Positions 50,503 to 60,659 of a stretch of DNA of 64,000 nucleotides are shown here, piece after piece; positions within the stretch are counted from its first letter, which is position 1; each line of letters opens with the position of its first letter. The notes below the pieces were generated by a model, which worked only from the letters and a program-made list of their open reading frames with translations, searched no databases and was not told the DNA's origin. This DNA is from Moringa oleifera (Eukaryota > Streptophyta > Magnoliopsida > Brassicales > Moringaceae), in contig JAJFZO010000344.1 in NCBI GenBank assembly GCA_021397835.1, forward strand, positions 2,108,001 through 2,172,000, read 5' to 3'. The translations under genes were made by a program, and so were the position numbers.

Positions 50503-51544
50503 AATATGTAATGCACTTAAAGCTTTTATGTTTAATTACTTCTTTAGGATTTTGGAAGAATGTAATTATGGGTGAATGTTTAAAACAATCGTTGCTTCTT
50601 TGATTCATTAGTTAAAAATGTATACAACATGAACAATTTAAATCAAGTATGCATGATTTACTTCCCATCAAAATACTTTATAAATGCAACTTAGATGAGA
50701 AAAAGAACTTTGAATGTTGTTTGGATTCCTCATGCATAATCTTAACTTGCTTAAACTTCTACATGGGTATGCACGATGGCTATATGCATTGAGATCAATT
50801 GGAAGTATTATTTGAGTATAAATAAAGCATGCAAATTCGTCACTATTAATACAAACTACATATATTTTTAACTTATAGATGTTTTATTCAATAATCTATG
50901 AGAAAAATAGTCTAACATATTCCAAGGTTTCAGTTTTTTCCTTATTAACCTTTGGTGTCTCTTTTAAAGTCTATTGATCACTATCTTCAAACTTTGAATA
51001 CCTTTTTTAAAAGAAAAATAATAATAAAGATCTTTAAAATACAGTAGCCTAATGGAGTTCTTTGCCACCAATGACATCCTACTAGTGTAAATAATGGATT
51101 TTTAATTAAAAGTTGTTGAATCATCCTCTATTGTTGTAAGCTCTAACATATTTTTTAAGCATTATTGAAACTTATGAATCATATGATCGTCATAACTAGT
51201 GCTCGAAAAATAAGCATATTTAAATTTCATTTATGTCCCAAGAAAGGTTTTTAGTGAGAGCTTGAGTGCAAACCCACACATGAAGTAGAAAACCAAAGCC
51301 ATGGCCACCATACTGAATGATACCAAATTTATTTGTATAAACTATTATACAAGGACATTAAACACATATAATTAGTAAACTAAGAAAAGGATTTTACAAA
51401 ATCAAGATCTTTTGTTAATTTGAATTGTGTTGAGTTTTTAAAGTAATGACAATACATTAAAATTTAACAAAATAAATTGTTAAATTTATTTATTTATTTT
51501 TAACAATAACATAATAAATTATTAAAATATTTTTTTATCTTTAG

Positions 51545-52034
51545 GTTAATTACATCAAGGGGACATGCATTTTGCTTACTGTCTCAAATCGAGACCTACA
51601 AAGAAATTGCATCTGTTTGAGACTTATATTTTTATTGGATTCTTAATATTAAACTTTCATCTATAATCTCTATAAATATTAACGATTTTTTGCACATACA
51701 TGATATGCATGTGACTTTTACTTATGTAATTACTTAAATACCCTTTTAAAACATTGTCAAAAAATTATTTTATCTCATCAAATTTGGTAAAAAAATTAAA
51801 ATATCAATATTTAAAGAGAATAAGAATAAAAATATATTTTATTTATTTTGATAATGTTTTAAAGAGATATTGTAGTAATTACCCAAATAAAAGTCACATG
51901 TATATCTTGTGTGTTAGACAAAAATCTCACATTGAGAATCCAATAAAAACATAAGCTTCAAATAGAGAAATTTCTTTTCATAGGTCCCAATTTGAGACAT
52001 TAAGTAAAATACATATATTTCTCATGTAATTAAC
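51545..52034. mobile_element. Long-arm inverted-repeat MITE (Mutator-like style)
   Basis: 490 bp in which almost the whole element is two inverted arms. The left arm starts GTTAATTACATCAAGGGG and the right arm ends ATTAC/GTAATTAAC. Matching inner words include tgtctcaaatcgagacct with aggtcccaatttgagaca, attggattct with gaatccaat, and gcatgtgacttttactt with its complement near 51888. The arms meet near 51800-51830. A clear target duplication could not be fixed. The 66-codon frame inside is an artefact. Confidence 0.75.
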
Positions 52035-52119
52035 GTTTTATCTCTTTATTAAAAGACTCCACATATATCATATTAATAGCTGATTTTAATCCTACTAGTA
52101 AGAAACACGCGCAAAGCCC

Positions 52120-52245
52120 TAAAAATTAAAAATGAAAATAGTATGATGTATTGGGTCCATATAATCAAATGAAAAATATTTTTTTCTAATTGGAAATTGT
52201 TAAATTAATGATACCCTCGAATCGAAATCCAAGACTGAAATATAT
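52120..52245 (+). repeat. Decayed duplicate of the MFT upstream segment
   Basis: Compare tattgggtccatataatcaaatgaaaaat with cattgggtccacacaatcacatgaaaaat at about 56197. The match continues through ttctaattggaaattgttaaattaatgataccctcgaa against ttctacttggcaactgtcaaatcgatgatgcccttgaa. Most differences are C to T or G to A in the 52-kb copy. Confidence 0.75.
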
Positions 52246-53040
52246 ACAACAGTATATTCAAATTCTTTACTATTTATACAAAGTGTATATTTTTTAAGTT
52301 ATAGGCATAGTATTCAACATGCAAAGAAAGTAGCCTAACCTATTGTAAGACTCCAAGTTTTCCCCTTTTTAGTCACTCATACTTCTTTGTTTGGTTATCT
52401 CTTTTGAGGTGGACTAGTTAATCACCATCTTGAAACTTTGGATATCATTTTTATTAGAGAAATTTCATGGAAATCCCTGCAATAGCATAACCTGATGAAG
52501 TTCTACTTTTGTGACTAGGGATGGTAATGGGTTCAAGTTTTGAAGGTATCTAATGTTATCCGATTTGAACAAAATGGATTCAAACATATTTAAACGAGTT
52601 AGAATATACTCAGGTTTATATTTTAATACCAGAGTCTAGTTTAAGTAAGGTTTAAGTTAAGACCTTTGGATATCCATTATCCAAATTTATTTATGTAATA
52701 AGATACAAGTGCAAGACACTGAATTTAATCCTATTATCTATTTAATTGAATGAAAGGGATATCATTTTGATAGTACAAAATCACGTCGATTTTATACTAG
52801 AGTTTACCTTAAAATTTTCATTTCTTAAATGGTCGATGTCATAACGAGGTTTAAAATTGGCGTCTTGAACTGAAAAATTTTGTTTTAATCTTGAAATTCA
52901 TTTTGAGCCAACTTTAGTTTAAGAAATTTAAAAATAAAAAAAAAAAAGAGGAGCCACCACCTATCTTTTTTATATTATAATTAGCCACCAATTTATTTTC
53001 GAAATTCCTGTTAAAAGAAAGAAGAAAACAAAACAAAAAA

Positions 53041-53122
53041 TAAAGTAATGGTATGTATCTCTATAAGATCTGAGATTAGAAATCAGCTATCCATGAATAA
53101 AGTAATGGTATGTATCTCTATA
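53041..53122 (+). repeat. 57-bp spaced direct repeat
   Basis: taaagtaatggtatgtatct begins at 53041 and again at 53098; the identity runs about 25 bp. Confidence 0.8.
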
Positions 53123-53966
53123 AAATCTTTTATTATGCTATTTTATGCAATAATTTTTAGAATTAGATTTGATTAACCTTTCATTCCAAAACCAAGTACA
53201 TTTGGTTTGAACGGTTAACGCACAAACTTCTTTGTATTTTTTATCTTCAAAAATTCTTTTATAAATCATAATGCACAACAAAGATGCATAAAAGATCATG
53301 CTAATCAAGTAATAAATTAAGGAATTTAAATGTAATCAAAAAATGGATTCAAAAAACTCACAAGATCACAAGTATTTTATCGTTTTATTTCATTTATCAC
53401 AATCACATTCAAGATATAATCAAATAACCATTTAAAAATAGATAGAAGAGCTTTATACCTACAAAATTTGGATCTTAAAAAGTTATTATATTCTTGTAAG
53501 TAGTAGTTACAAGATTAAGACTATCTTTCAGAACTTGGATTTCTTTTGAACTATACTCAAAGAGAACTAGAGAGAATAAACCTAAATTAGCTAAGGAATT
53601 CTGAAAATGAGCAAGGATCCCTTTCTCATCAATCGGAAGGCTATCTGTAAGGAAACTTAGGGGTGAAAACCCGTTAAAACCTCAAAAAATATGGGGAGCA
53701 AAGGGGATCACTGTGCATATCATGTTTCTCTTGGGTGATCAATGCACATGTGCTATGCACCCTTTAGAAGTATCTCAGTATTCTAGCATTCTCCATATTC
53801 TTCCAATAATGGCTAAGTCTTTAAATTCTTATTCAAGTTTTTTAAATATCTTTTCTTTACTCAAACTTGACTTTAGCTCACAAAATGAATGGTTTGCATC
53901 AGCCTTCATTTTTTTATCATAGAATCTTTCTCAAACTCGATGTTTAATCTCTACTTTGAACAATTA

Positions 53967-54160
53967 CGATCATTTTGTCAATCATTAGATCAACTTTATA
54001 CTCAGTCTTTCCCTTCAAATAATTAAGGTTAATCTTTTAACCATAAAATCACCTTGAATGATCGAGATCACGTTATCAACCATTAGATCAGCTTTATACT
54101 GAATCTTTCCTTTCAAATGATTGGGGTTAATCTTTTAACCATAAGATCAAATCTAATGTT
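53967..54160 (+). repeat. 98-bp tandem duplication
   Basis: The word cattagatca at 53983 and 54081 anchors two units that share ctttatact, ttaatcttttaaccataa and the flanking cgatca/gagatca words, with about one change per ten bases. Confidence 0.8.
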
Positions 54161-54245
54161 TAACATATGTTAAAGTTTCCTTTCATTATCAAGATTAGTT
54201 CTAAGAACTTATTTCTTTTTGGTCGAGTGTTGCCTTTCAAATCAT

Positions 54246-54575
54246 ATATTTTGATTGATCAGGCTTTCAATAGGTTGTGTTTTGACTTAATCAAGGCTTA
54301 GATTGATAGGGGTTTGCACTGCTAACTAAGCAATCCACTAAGTATATATAATGATTATGCTTTTGATAATGTTGATTTTGAGAACCTCGACGTTTAAAGT
54401 GCTAAAAATGATATTTTGATTGATTGGACTTTCAATAGGTTGGGTGTTAACTTTATCAAGTCTTAGAAAGATTAAAGTTTGTACTACTAATTCAGTAATC
54501 CATTAAGCGTTTGTAATGATTGTTCTTTTGACAATTTCAATTTTAAGAACCTCGATGTTAAAAGTGCTAAAAATC
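54246..54575 (+). repeat. 165-bp tandem duplication
   Basis: Units 54246-54410 and 54411-54575 both begin atattttgattgat and end aacctcga.gtt.aaagtgctaaaaat, with moderate divergence. Confidence 0.85.
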
Positions 54576-55819
54576 CCAAAGTTGAAGCTTGATATGTTTC
54601 TTTTGATGTCTTTTTTCTATCTTTGAATAATAACTTCTAGATTTGACTTGTTATTTAAAAAACAAAAATCTTTTCTTTCTTGGTCTATAATTACAATGTG
54701 TTTGCTTAAACTCATTTACATTATATTATAACCATGTCTTTTCTTTTGCATCAGGTACTCAGACCATTATTTTATCTTCCTTTTGTCTTTATTTTTTATC
54801 CCAGTCTTGAATCTGACTTAATTTCCATCTAAGCCATTTCTAATTCTATCTTTAACTTCAAGTGGTCTCTATAGCACACTTGACTAAATATTTATATTTC
54901 AAACTCGAGGTTACCATTCTTCTAGCCTCAAACAACGATAGTACTTTTTCAACTTATATAGATAATACTATTCTTCTAACCTCGATCAATAAAACTCGAC
55001 AATTCATAATCCCAATAAAGTATGATCTTAATAAAGCACATCTTGACAAAATATCAATTCGATCTTGCCTGTAATTACCCTGGAGGAGTTTCACTTTTCT
55101 TATCTCTAAAAGCCTTAGTTTCTACTCCCCATTTGACTTAAAATAATAAAAATAAGATTTTTTTAGCCATAAAATTAAATGTTTACAATTGAGCAATTAG
55201 CTTTTTTTCTCACTCTAATTTTCCTTCTTCGAAACGATGATAATGTCACCATTTTTTTCTCATTCTTTGTAAGTAAATCTTAATGTTGCTTCTTTCAGTT
55301 TAGCTTGATCATTTTACTCTTTCTCTTTCATGTCTTTGTTTGTCTCCATCATTCTCATGTATATGTGTAGATGTCTAAAGAATTTTTTGATATTTAAGAC
55401 TAGAAAGTAATTTTGAATAATTCAATTTCTGTTTATGACAATTTTCATCTTCGAAAAATTTTGAGATGTTAAATTCCTTCCAAATTCATTCAATGAGAAT
55501 ATCAATACATTTGAAACCCTGTGCCCCTAAAAAAGTGATGGATGCTCATTTTCAATTAAGTTTTCATAGGCAAAATTAAAACAAAAAAGAAAAAGGAAAA
55601 AACATGTACTTTATAAGTTTAATGGCCAATTCAATGTGTCTTCTCAATTTCTTTCTTGACAGTTGTTGATTATGATCATGATATATAGCAAGACATTTCA
55701 TGCTTCATAGTTATATAATTGTTGAAAAATATTAATTTATTTTAAATTTTAATTACATCAAACGGTTTGATAAATAAATATTTAATGATACGATATTTAT
55801 TATTCTATTAAAATTCATA

Positions 55820-55838
55820 ATATATATATATATATATT
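55820..55838. repeat. (TA)n microsatellite
   Basis: About nine TA dinucleotides inside the right part of the split MITE. Confidence 0.85.
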
Positions 55839-56051
55839 AATCATATTTGAATTCAAAGTCCTTTAAAAGAATGAAAACCCTATCCCTTACCATCCAATAA
55901 AATTCCATTACTATAAAAATAGATTTTGAATTAAATATTTTTCAGTAACCCTTGAATTATTACAAATGTTATTAAGTACTATCATGGAGCACATTTTATC
56001 TTTTTTTTTTTTTTTAATGACAAGCAAAACCTCCTGAGGGGAGTTTATGCT

Positions 56052-56075
56052 CAAGCCCAAGCCCAAGCCCAAGCC
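56052..56075 (+). repeat. (CAAGCC)4 repeat upstream of MFT
   Basis: Four exact copies of CAAGCC, then gagcccacgcg. It marks the change from AT-rich repeat DNA to the GC-richer MFT region. Confidence 0.9.
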
Positions 56076-56149
56076 GAGCCCACGCGTAAGGCCGTGGTCA
56101 CCATATTAAAGGACACCAACCTCTTTTGCCCGGGCATTAAAAGCATCGG

Positions 56150-56300
56150 AAAGGAACACTCAGAGGGCCCAGAGAGAAACGGAAATGGTATGGCGCATTG
56201 GGTCCACACAATCACATGAAAAATCCTTTTTCTACTTGGCAACTGTCAAATCGATGATGCCCTTGAAACTTAAATCCACGACTGGCATAACCTTCCCACA
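56150..56300 (+). repeat. MFT upstream segment duplicated at 52120-52245
   Basis: The less decayed member of the pair, 650-800 bp before the MFT start codon. Confidence 0.7.
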
Positions 56301-56705
56301 AATTACTTGTCTGTACCTAAGATACACCCCACCAACTTTGCCAGAGGGAATCTCTTACACATCAGGGCCCCACTGGTTTTGAATTACCCCTCGGTTAAGC
56401 GCAACGGACTTTGCATTTAGAAGAGGGCGATGCTTTACTGTTTCACAGTCCATGGTCTGTATCACATGGGCGTTCAACAGAAACCGCTGATTTCCCGGTG
56501 GCCCCCACAGAATAGTTTGTAGTTACCTGGGTGGATCATGTGCATCATCATGGTTATCTTGGGGTGTAGCAACGCAGCAGCAATGAAACCACCTAATTCA
56601 TATTTTACTGTTGGCTGAAACAGGGATGTGACCGACGGCGGAGATTAAACCACCTGTTACATGCAAACAAAAGAATGGTGGTTTTGCGGAAAGGGGAGGG
56701 CAACC

Positions 56706-56810
56706 CACGTGGCACACCCTGCTTCAATCAACTTTTTGATGCCCTATGCATGTCCTATAGGTTACGCTAAGCCAAGAGGCTCGCTTCATCTTTTTAGTCA
56801 TCTATATAAA
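56706..56810 (+). promoter_or_regulatory. MFT core promoter: G-box/ABRE, RY core and TATA box
   Basis: CACGTGGC (56706-56713) is a G-box/ABRE, the binding site of ABA-response bZIP factors such as ABI5. TGCATG (56747-56752) is the RY core CATGCA on the other strand, bound by B3 factors such as ABI3. TATATAAA (56803-56810) is a well-placed TATA box about 145 bp before the ATG. In Arabidopsis MFT is known to be controlled by ABI3 and ABI5, so these sites are meaningful. Confidence 0.65.
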
Positions 56811-56954
56811 CCCTATCCCCTCTTTTCAATTGACACACACAACTCCCTAGAAAGGCCTCCCGCTCTGCTCTCTCTGGAGGGTCTTCCCCCTCCGCTTTCA
56901 ATTGTCTTGTTTTTGCTTTGATTTCGAGCTCCTCGGCTTCTGTTTGCCTCAGCC

Positions 56955-58889
56955 ATGGCTACCTCTGTTGATCCTCTTGTTGTTGGCAGAGTCATTGGTG
57001 ATGTTCTTGACATGTTTGTTCCAAGCGTTGGCATGTCAGTCTACTTCGGAAGCAAACATGTAACCAACGGCTGTGACATCAAACCTTCTATGGCTATCAA
57101 CCCACCAAAAATCAACATCTCTGGCCGTTCCGATGAGCTCTATACTCTGGTTTGCTCTCTCTGTTTTTCTCGCCTTCTTGTGTGTATGTTAAGTTGGTTG
57201 CATGCATGGTTTCTTTGTTTTTTCTGGGTGTTCGGGTACATCTGCTTCTTCTTCCAGGATCTTTCTTCCTTCTTTGCTTCTCTGGTGGATTAAGTTAATC
57301 AGATCGTTTATTGCATGGCGGTGTCTAAGGATTATGTGCATGGTTCTAAGGTCGGTGGCTCATGCAGGTGATGACTGACCCAGACGCACCCAGCCCCAGT
57401 GAGCCAAGCATGCGTGAATGGGTCCATTGGTGAGTCATCAGTCATGCAACCAAATTTTGCAGATAATTTTTTTGTCTCTGTATATATGTCATCGCCACTT
57501 TCTCATTTCAGGGTCGTTATGGACATCCCTGGAGGCTCCAACCTGGCCCGAGGTAAACCCATCGATCCTCAAAATGTTATATTTTCCAAACAATACAAAT
57601 AAAAACTTTCTTATCCCTGATTCTTCCTTTCCTTTTTTTTTTTTTTTTCTAAAAAAAGAATCTGTCTTCGTTTGGTTTCATATCTAAGCAAAGCCTTAAA
57701 CTGAAAATCTTTCTCCTCTTCTTGCATGCATGCATGCCTATATCTTCATCCCAAAGAAAAAAAAAAGCTTTTCCTATCTTCTTTTGTTTTTATTTTTGTC
57801 TTTTATACTATAAAAAAGAAAATTAAAAAAAAAAGAAAATCCCGGTATGACGGTAAAGTTGGTAAGATATTTTTTTGGGCTGCTTTTGTCAAAATTCATG
57901 CATCAAAAATGGGATTTAAAACATGCATGTTAAATAGCTGTACATGAACTGTAGACGGAGCTGGCCAGTGCGGCAACCTGGAAAAGTTTATCCTTACAAA
58001 ACAAAAATGTGTCACCCTTTTCCCACTTTGACGCAAATCAACATGCATGTTAGAAATCACTTCCGGAATGTCTTCTGCTTTTCTGGGTAGTACCAAAAAT
58101 ATCTTAAAAGAGTTGCATGACGTCACTGTATAACGCTGGTTCTTGAATTATGCCATATCCAACCGCACTTTTACACCCGTAAGTCAGCCGCAATTTCTCA
58201 CAAATATCCGACCTAAATCTCGCCTTGCTCTCCAAATGTCACACGTGTCTCACACTTTCCTCTCCCTACCACGTGTAACCTACTCCCGCTGTCCTGCATT
58301 TTTTTTGTGAATAGTTTACAGATTAAAAAAACTGTTTTTAAGAAGAAAATATATCAATTGTTCACTCTATTTCCGGTCTTGTGTTAGGCAATCTCTTCTC
58401 CCTTTCCCCTGTTTTGCTGCATGTTGCTTCGCCAACACGTCTTTGATTCCGGAGCCCACGTGTCACTTTTCCTGATGGTGACACGTGCCGTGGCCACTTG
58501 TCAATGTCACTTTAGCCTGGTTTATTCCTAGGACCCATCGGTTATACCTGGCGTGTCAACAGCTGTCTACGTGGCACTAATGTCAGGAAATATCCTTCTC
58601 CCCACAAGAGGGAAAGGCATGCATCCCATTTTACCCCCTGCTTTTGTTAATTGTTGAATTGTTTGCAGGGAGAGAGGTGGTGCCATACATGGGTCCACGG
58701 CCTCCGGTGGGTATACACCGATACATACTAGTGTTGTTTCAGCAAAAGAGCCCGATGGGGCTGGTGGAGCAACCTCCGACTCGGGCCAACTTCAGCACCC
58801 GTCTGTTTGCTGCCCACATGGACCTTGGCCTCCCTGTTGCTACTGTTTACTTCAATGCCCAGAAGGAGCCGGCGAACAAGAGGCGCTGA
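56955..58889 (+). CDS. MFT: MOTHER OF FT AND TFL1 (PEBP family), four exons
   Basis: Exons: 56955-57149, 57368-57429, 57512-57552 and 58669-58889 (195, 62, 41 and 221 nt). The 62- and 41-nt middle exons are the hallmark of plant FT/TFL1 family genes, and all introns are GT-AG. The product is 172 residues, close to Arabidopsis MFT. PEBP motifs are present: DPDAPSPSEPSMREWVHW (69-86), GPRPPVGIHR (108-117) and a C-terminus ending AQKEPANKRR. At the position where FT has Tyr and TFL1 has His, this protein has Trp83, as in MFT. MFT proteins act in seed dormancy and germination downstream of ABA and GA, probably as adaptor-like PEBP partners of bZIP factors and 14-3-3 proteins. The start is the family's MA.SVDPLVVGRVIGDV. 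No lesion is visible, so this should be a working gene. Confidence 0.95.
57553..58668 (+). promoter_or_regulatory. MFT intron 3 with a dense set of RY and G-box motifs
   Basis: This 1116-bp intron holds RY cores (CATGCA) at 57724-57737 (overlapping pair), 57897-57902, 57922-57929, 58042-58049 and 58618-58623. It also holds palindromic G-boxes CACGTG at 58242, 58270, 58457 and 58482, plus TACGTGGC at 58568-58575. RY and G-box/ABRE are the sites of ABI3/FUS3/LEC2 and ABI5-type factors. The density is far above the flanks. The first half is otherwise poly-T and poly-A rich. Confidence 0.6.
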
Positions 58890-59140
58890 GTGATGACTTG
58901 GTGGCTATGATGCTAATATTAAGAGTGCTCCTTGTAGCTGTGTGGTAATATTAAGAGTGTTGCTGCTTGCCTAGCTGGTTGGCTTAGTTATCATGTGGTG
59001 TGATCTGTAGTTTGTAATGGCTGTATTAATCCTACTTCATCCGGGCCATAGAGGGCCCCTGTGTGGACGAAGTGCATGTTGGACTTGTTTTGTAATTATC
59101 GTGCCATTTTAAATTAAGAGAGACTCTTGTTTGTGATAAA
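58890..59140 (+). terminator. MFT 3' untranslated region and probable poly(A) zone
   Basis: Composition remains gene-like to about 59130 and then turns AT-rich. No exact AATAAA is present; aattaagagagac near 59110 may serve as the near-upstream signal. Confidence 0.4.
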
Positions 59141-60659
59141 CTCTTGGATGTCTCTTTGTTCTATTATCTTTGGGATTAATGATTTTTGTGCGTTGGCTAA
59201 ACATGATTTAGGCTTCTTATAGAACATTAGAGCTCATGAGAGATAAAATAGAAAATAATAAAGACAAAAGCAACAAATGCAAGAAAATCTTCATCATCAA
59301 ATAATATTTTACAAAATATCAAAAAAAAAAAAAAGCAAAGGCAAAACTATTTTCATTGTCAAATAATATATTATAAAATATTTCATACTTTTTAATTCTT
59401 AAGGAAAAAAGGATATTTTTTTAATATATATATATATATATGATAGAGAAAGAAGCTTCTTTAACATGATATGCCGCTTGCACTAGTGATTAATTATATT
59501 TTATTTTAAATTAAAATTAAAAATTATATAATAATTAATTTAAAATTTATTTAAAATTCGGAAGTACACACCCATTCTTTTATCATATACTTCACGATTC
59601 AAAAGTTCTCAAACGTGTCAACATGGATTAAATTGAATACTATGAACATATAGATTCAATTGAATTGTGAGTTTATTACTTCAATTTTCTTTTTCAATAA
59701 AAAAATTGCTCATATAATTTTACAAAGAAAGAAAGAAGCTTTTTAAAAAAAGAAAATGAGGAAGGAAAAATTATTGAAACTAATATTGGAGGACAAAAGA
59801 CTAAATTAAAAAAGTAAATTTTGGTAGAGAAATTGCTAATAAAAAGAAACAATTTTTTTAAAAAAAAGAAAGGTTCATGACAAAAAAAACAGAGTTGTAA
59901 GCTTAATTTAATCTGAAAATATAAAATACTAGAGGAAAATGATTAATTTTAAATTTTATTAAAATTAGATTAAGATTTTAAAAAAAAAGAAAATTGATTT
60001 GGCTAAAGCTATATTTTAAAAAAGAATCTGTTTTACCTTCAATAAATCTTCAATTCACCCCAAATTAAAACAGATGAAAAGTTCGATTTAATTCAAATTT
60101 ACGAATAAAAATTATTTAAAAATCATTTAAATTTTAAATTGCATTTAAAGATAAATTGTATAATGTAAGATTTTAAATAATTTTTTAATTTTAATGTGGT
60201 CACTAGGCTATTTTGCGGAACTCCATGGCTGAGTTCTTGTCAGGTCTGGATGGTGTCGTCTATCAAGCTTTTATTGGACGAGTGACTGCCATGGGCAGTT
60301 ATTCTTGAAATTGTTTAACATTTTGAGACTGTCACCATATTTTTTTTTCTTTTTCTTCTTACCGAATTAATGCTACATATTCCTCCTTTCCAACTAGCTT
60401 GCTTTTTTTTTTTTTGTGGAAAAAGAAAACAATAGAAAACCTAGGAATTAGTAAAAGAGCGTGAAGCACCCGACCCAATTGTGTCTGGTAAATGACCCGA
60501 AATTCAAAAAACTTCTTCATCGGATAAGCGCCCGCTCTAACTCTTCTTAGTTTCCACTCTGGCTTTGATGAGTAGATCGTTCACAGATGAATTTTGGTTT
60601 CGCTCCAATGGATAGTCTGATAATAAATCACGCAACGCCTTTAATCTCAATAAAAAACC
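59141..60659. other. AT-rich spacer and old 5' flank of the ATP synthase copy
   Basis: A-rich and T-rich runs, with a (TA)n tract at about 59424-59442. No open frame of note. Composition becomes gene-like from about 60440, probably the former promoter and leader of the pseudogene that follows. Confidence 0.4.

Larger units (their letters stand above)
48840..51200 (+). repeat. Diverged repeat blocks of unknown origin, second cluster
   Basis: The order of words repeats that of 40540-42000: tctatcaattttggtggatg (48894; compare 40607), tgcaaaccttagcaag (49125; compare 40845), taagttatataccatag, and ctcttaattaaatgaaccc (49495). Then, after an inserted MITE (49837-50502), come acttctttaggatttt (50538), aatcaagtatgcatgattta (50640) and gccaccaatgacatcc (51063). 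Similarity is eroded but collinear over more than 1.5 kb. Confidence 0.6.
52700..55735. other. 3-kb insertion in the MITE, origin unclear
   Basis: No coding domain. The part at 52950-53110 (ggagccaccacctat..., then agatctgagattagaaatcagctatc) resembles leader or LTR sequence common in dicot LTR elements, so an old LTR-type insertion is the best guess. It contains three tandem duplications, listed separately. Confidence 0.35.
52516..55895. mobile_element. Second hAT-like MITE, split by a 3-kb insertion
   Basis: The left end TAGGGATGGTAATGG (from 52516) and the right end CCCTTACCATCC (to 55895) form inverted repeats of the same style as the MITE at 49837. The left body (52535-52690) and right body (55735-55895; shared word attaatttattttaaattttaattaca) match opposite ends of that MITE. 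Sequence between about 52700 and 55735 is foreign to it. No target duplication was found. Confidence 0.55.

Noticed and set aside
51754..51954. 66-codon frame inside the palindromic MITE
   Set aside because: It spans the loop of the inverted repeat and has no domain.
56051..57034. Minus-strand and alternative-frame ORFs around the MFT promoter and exon 1
   Set aside because: Shadows of the CAAGCC repeat and of MFT exon 1; no independent evidence.
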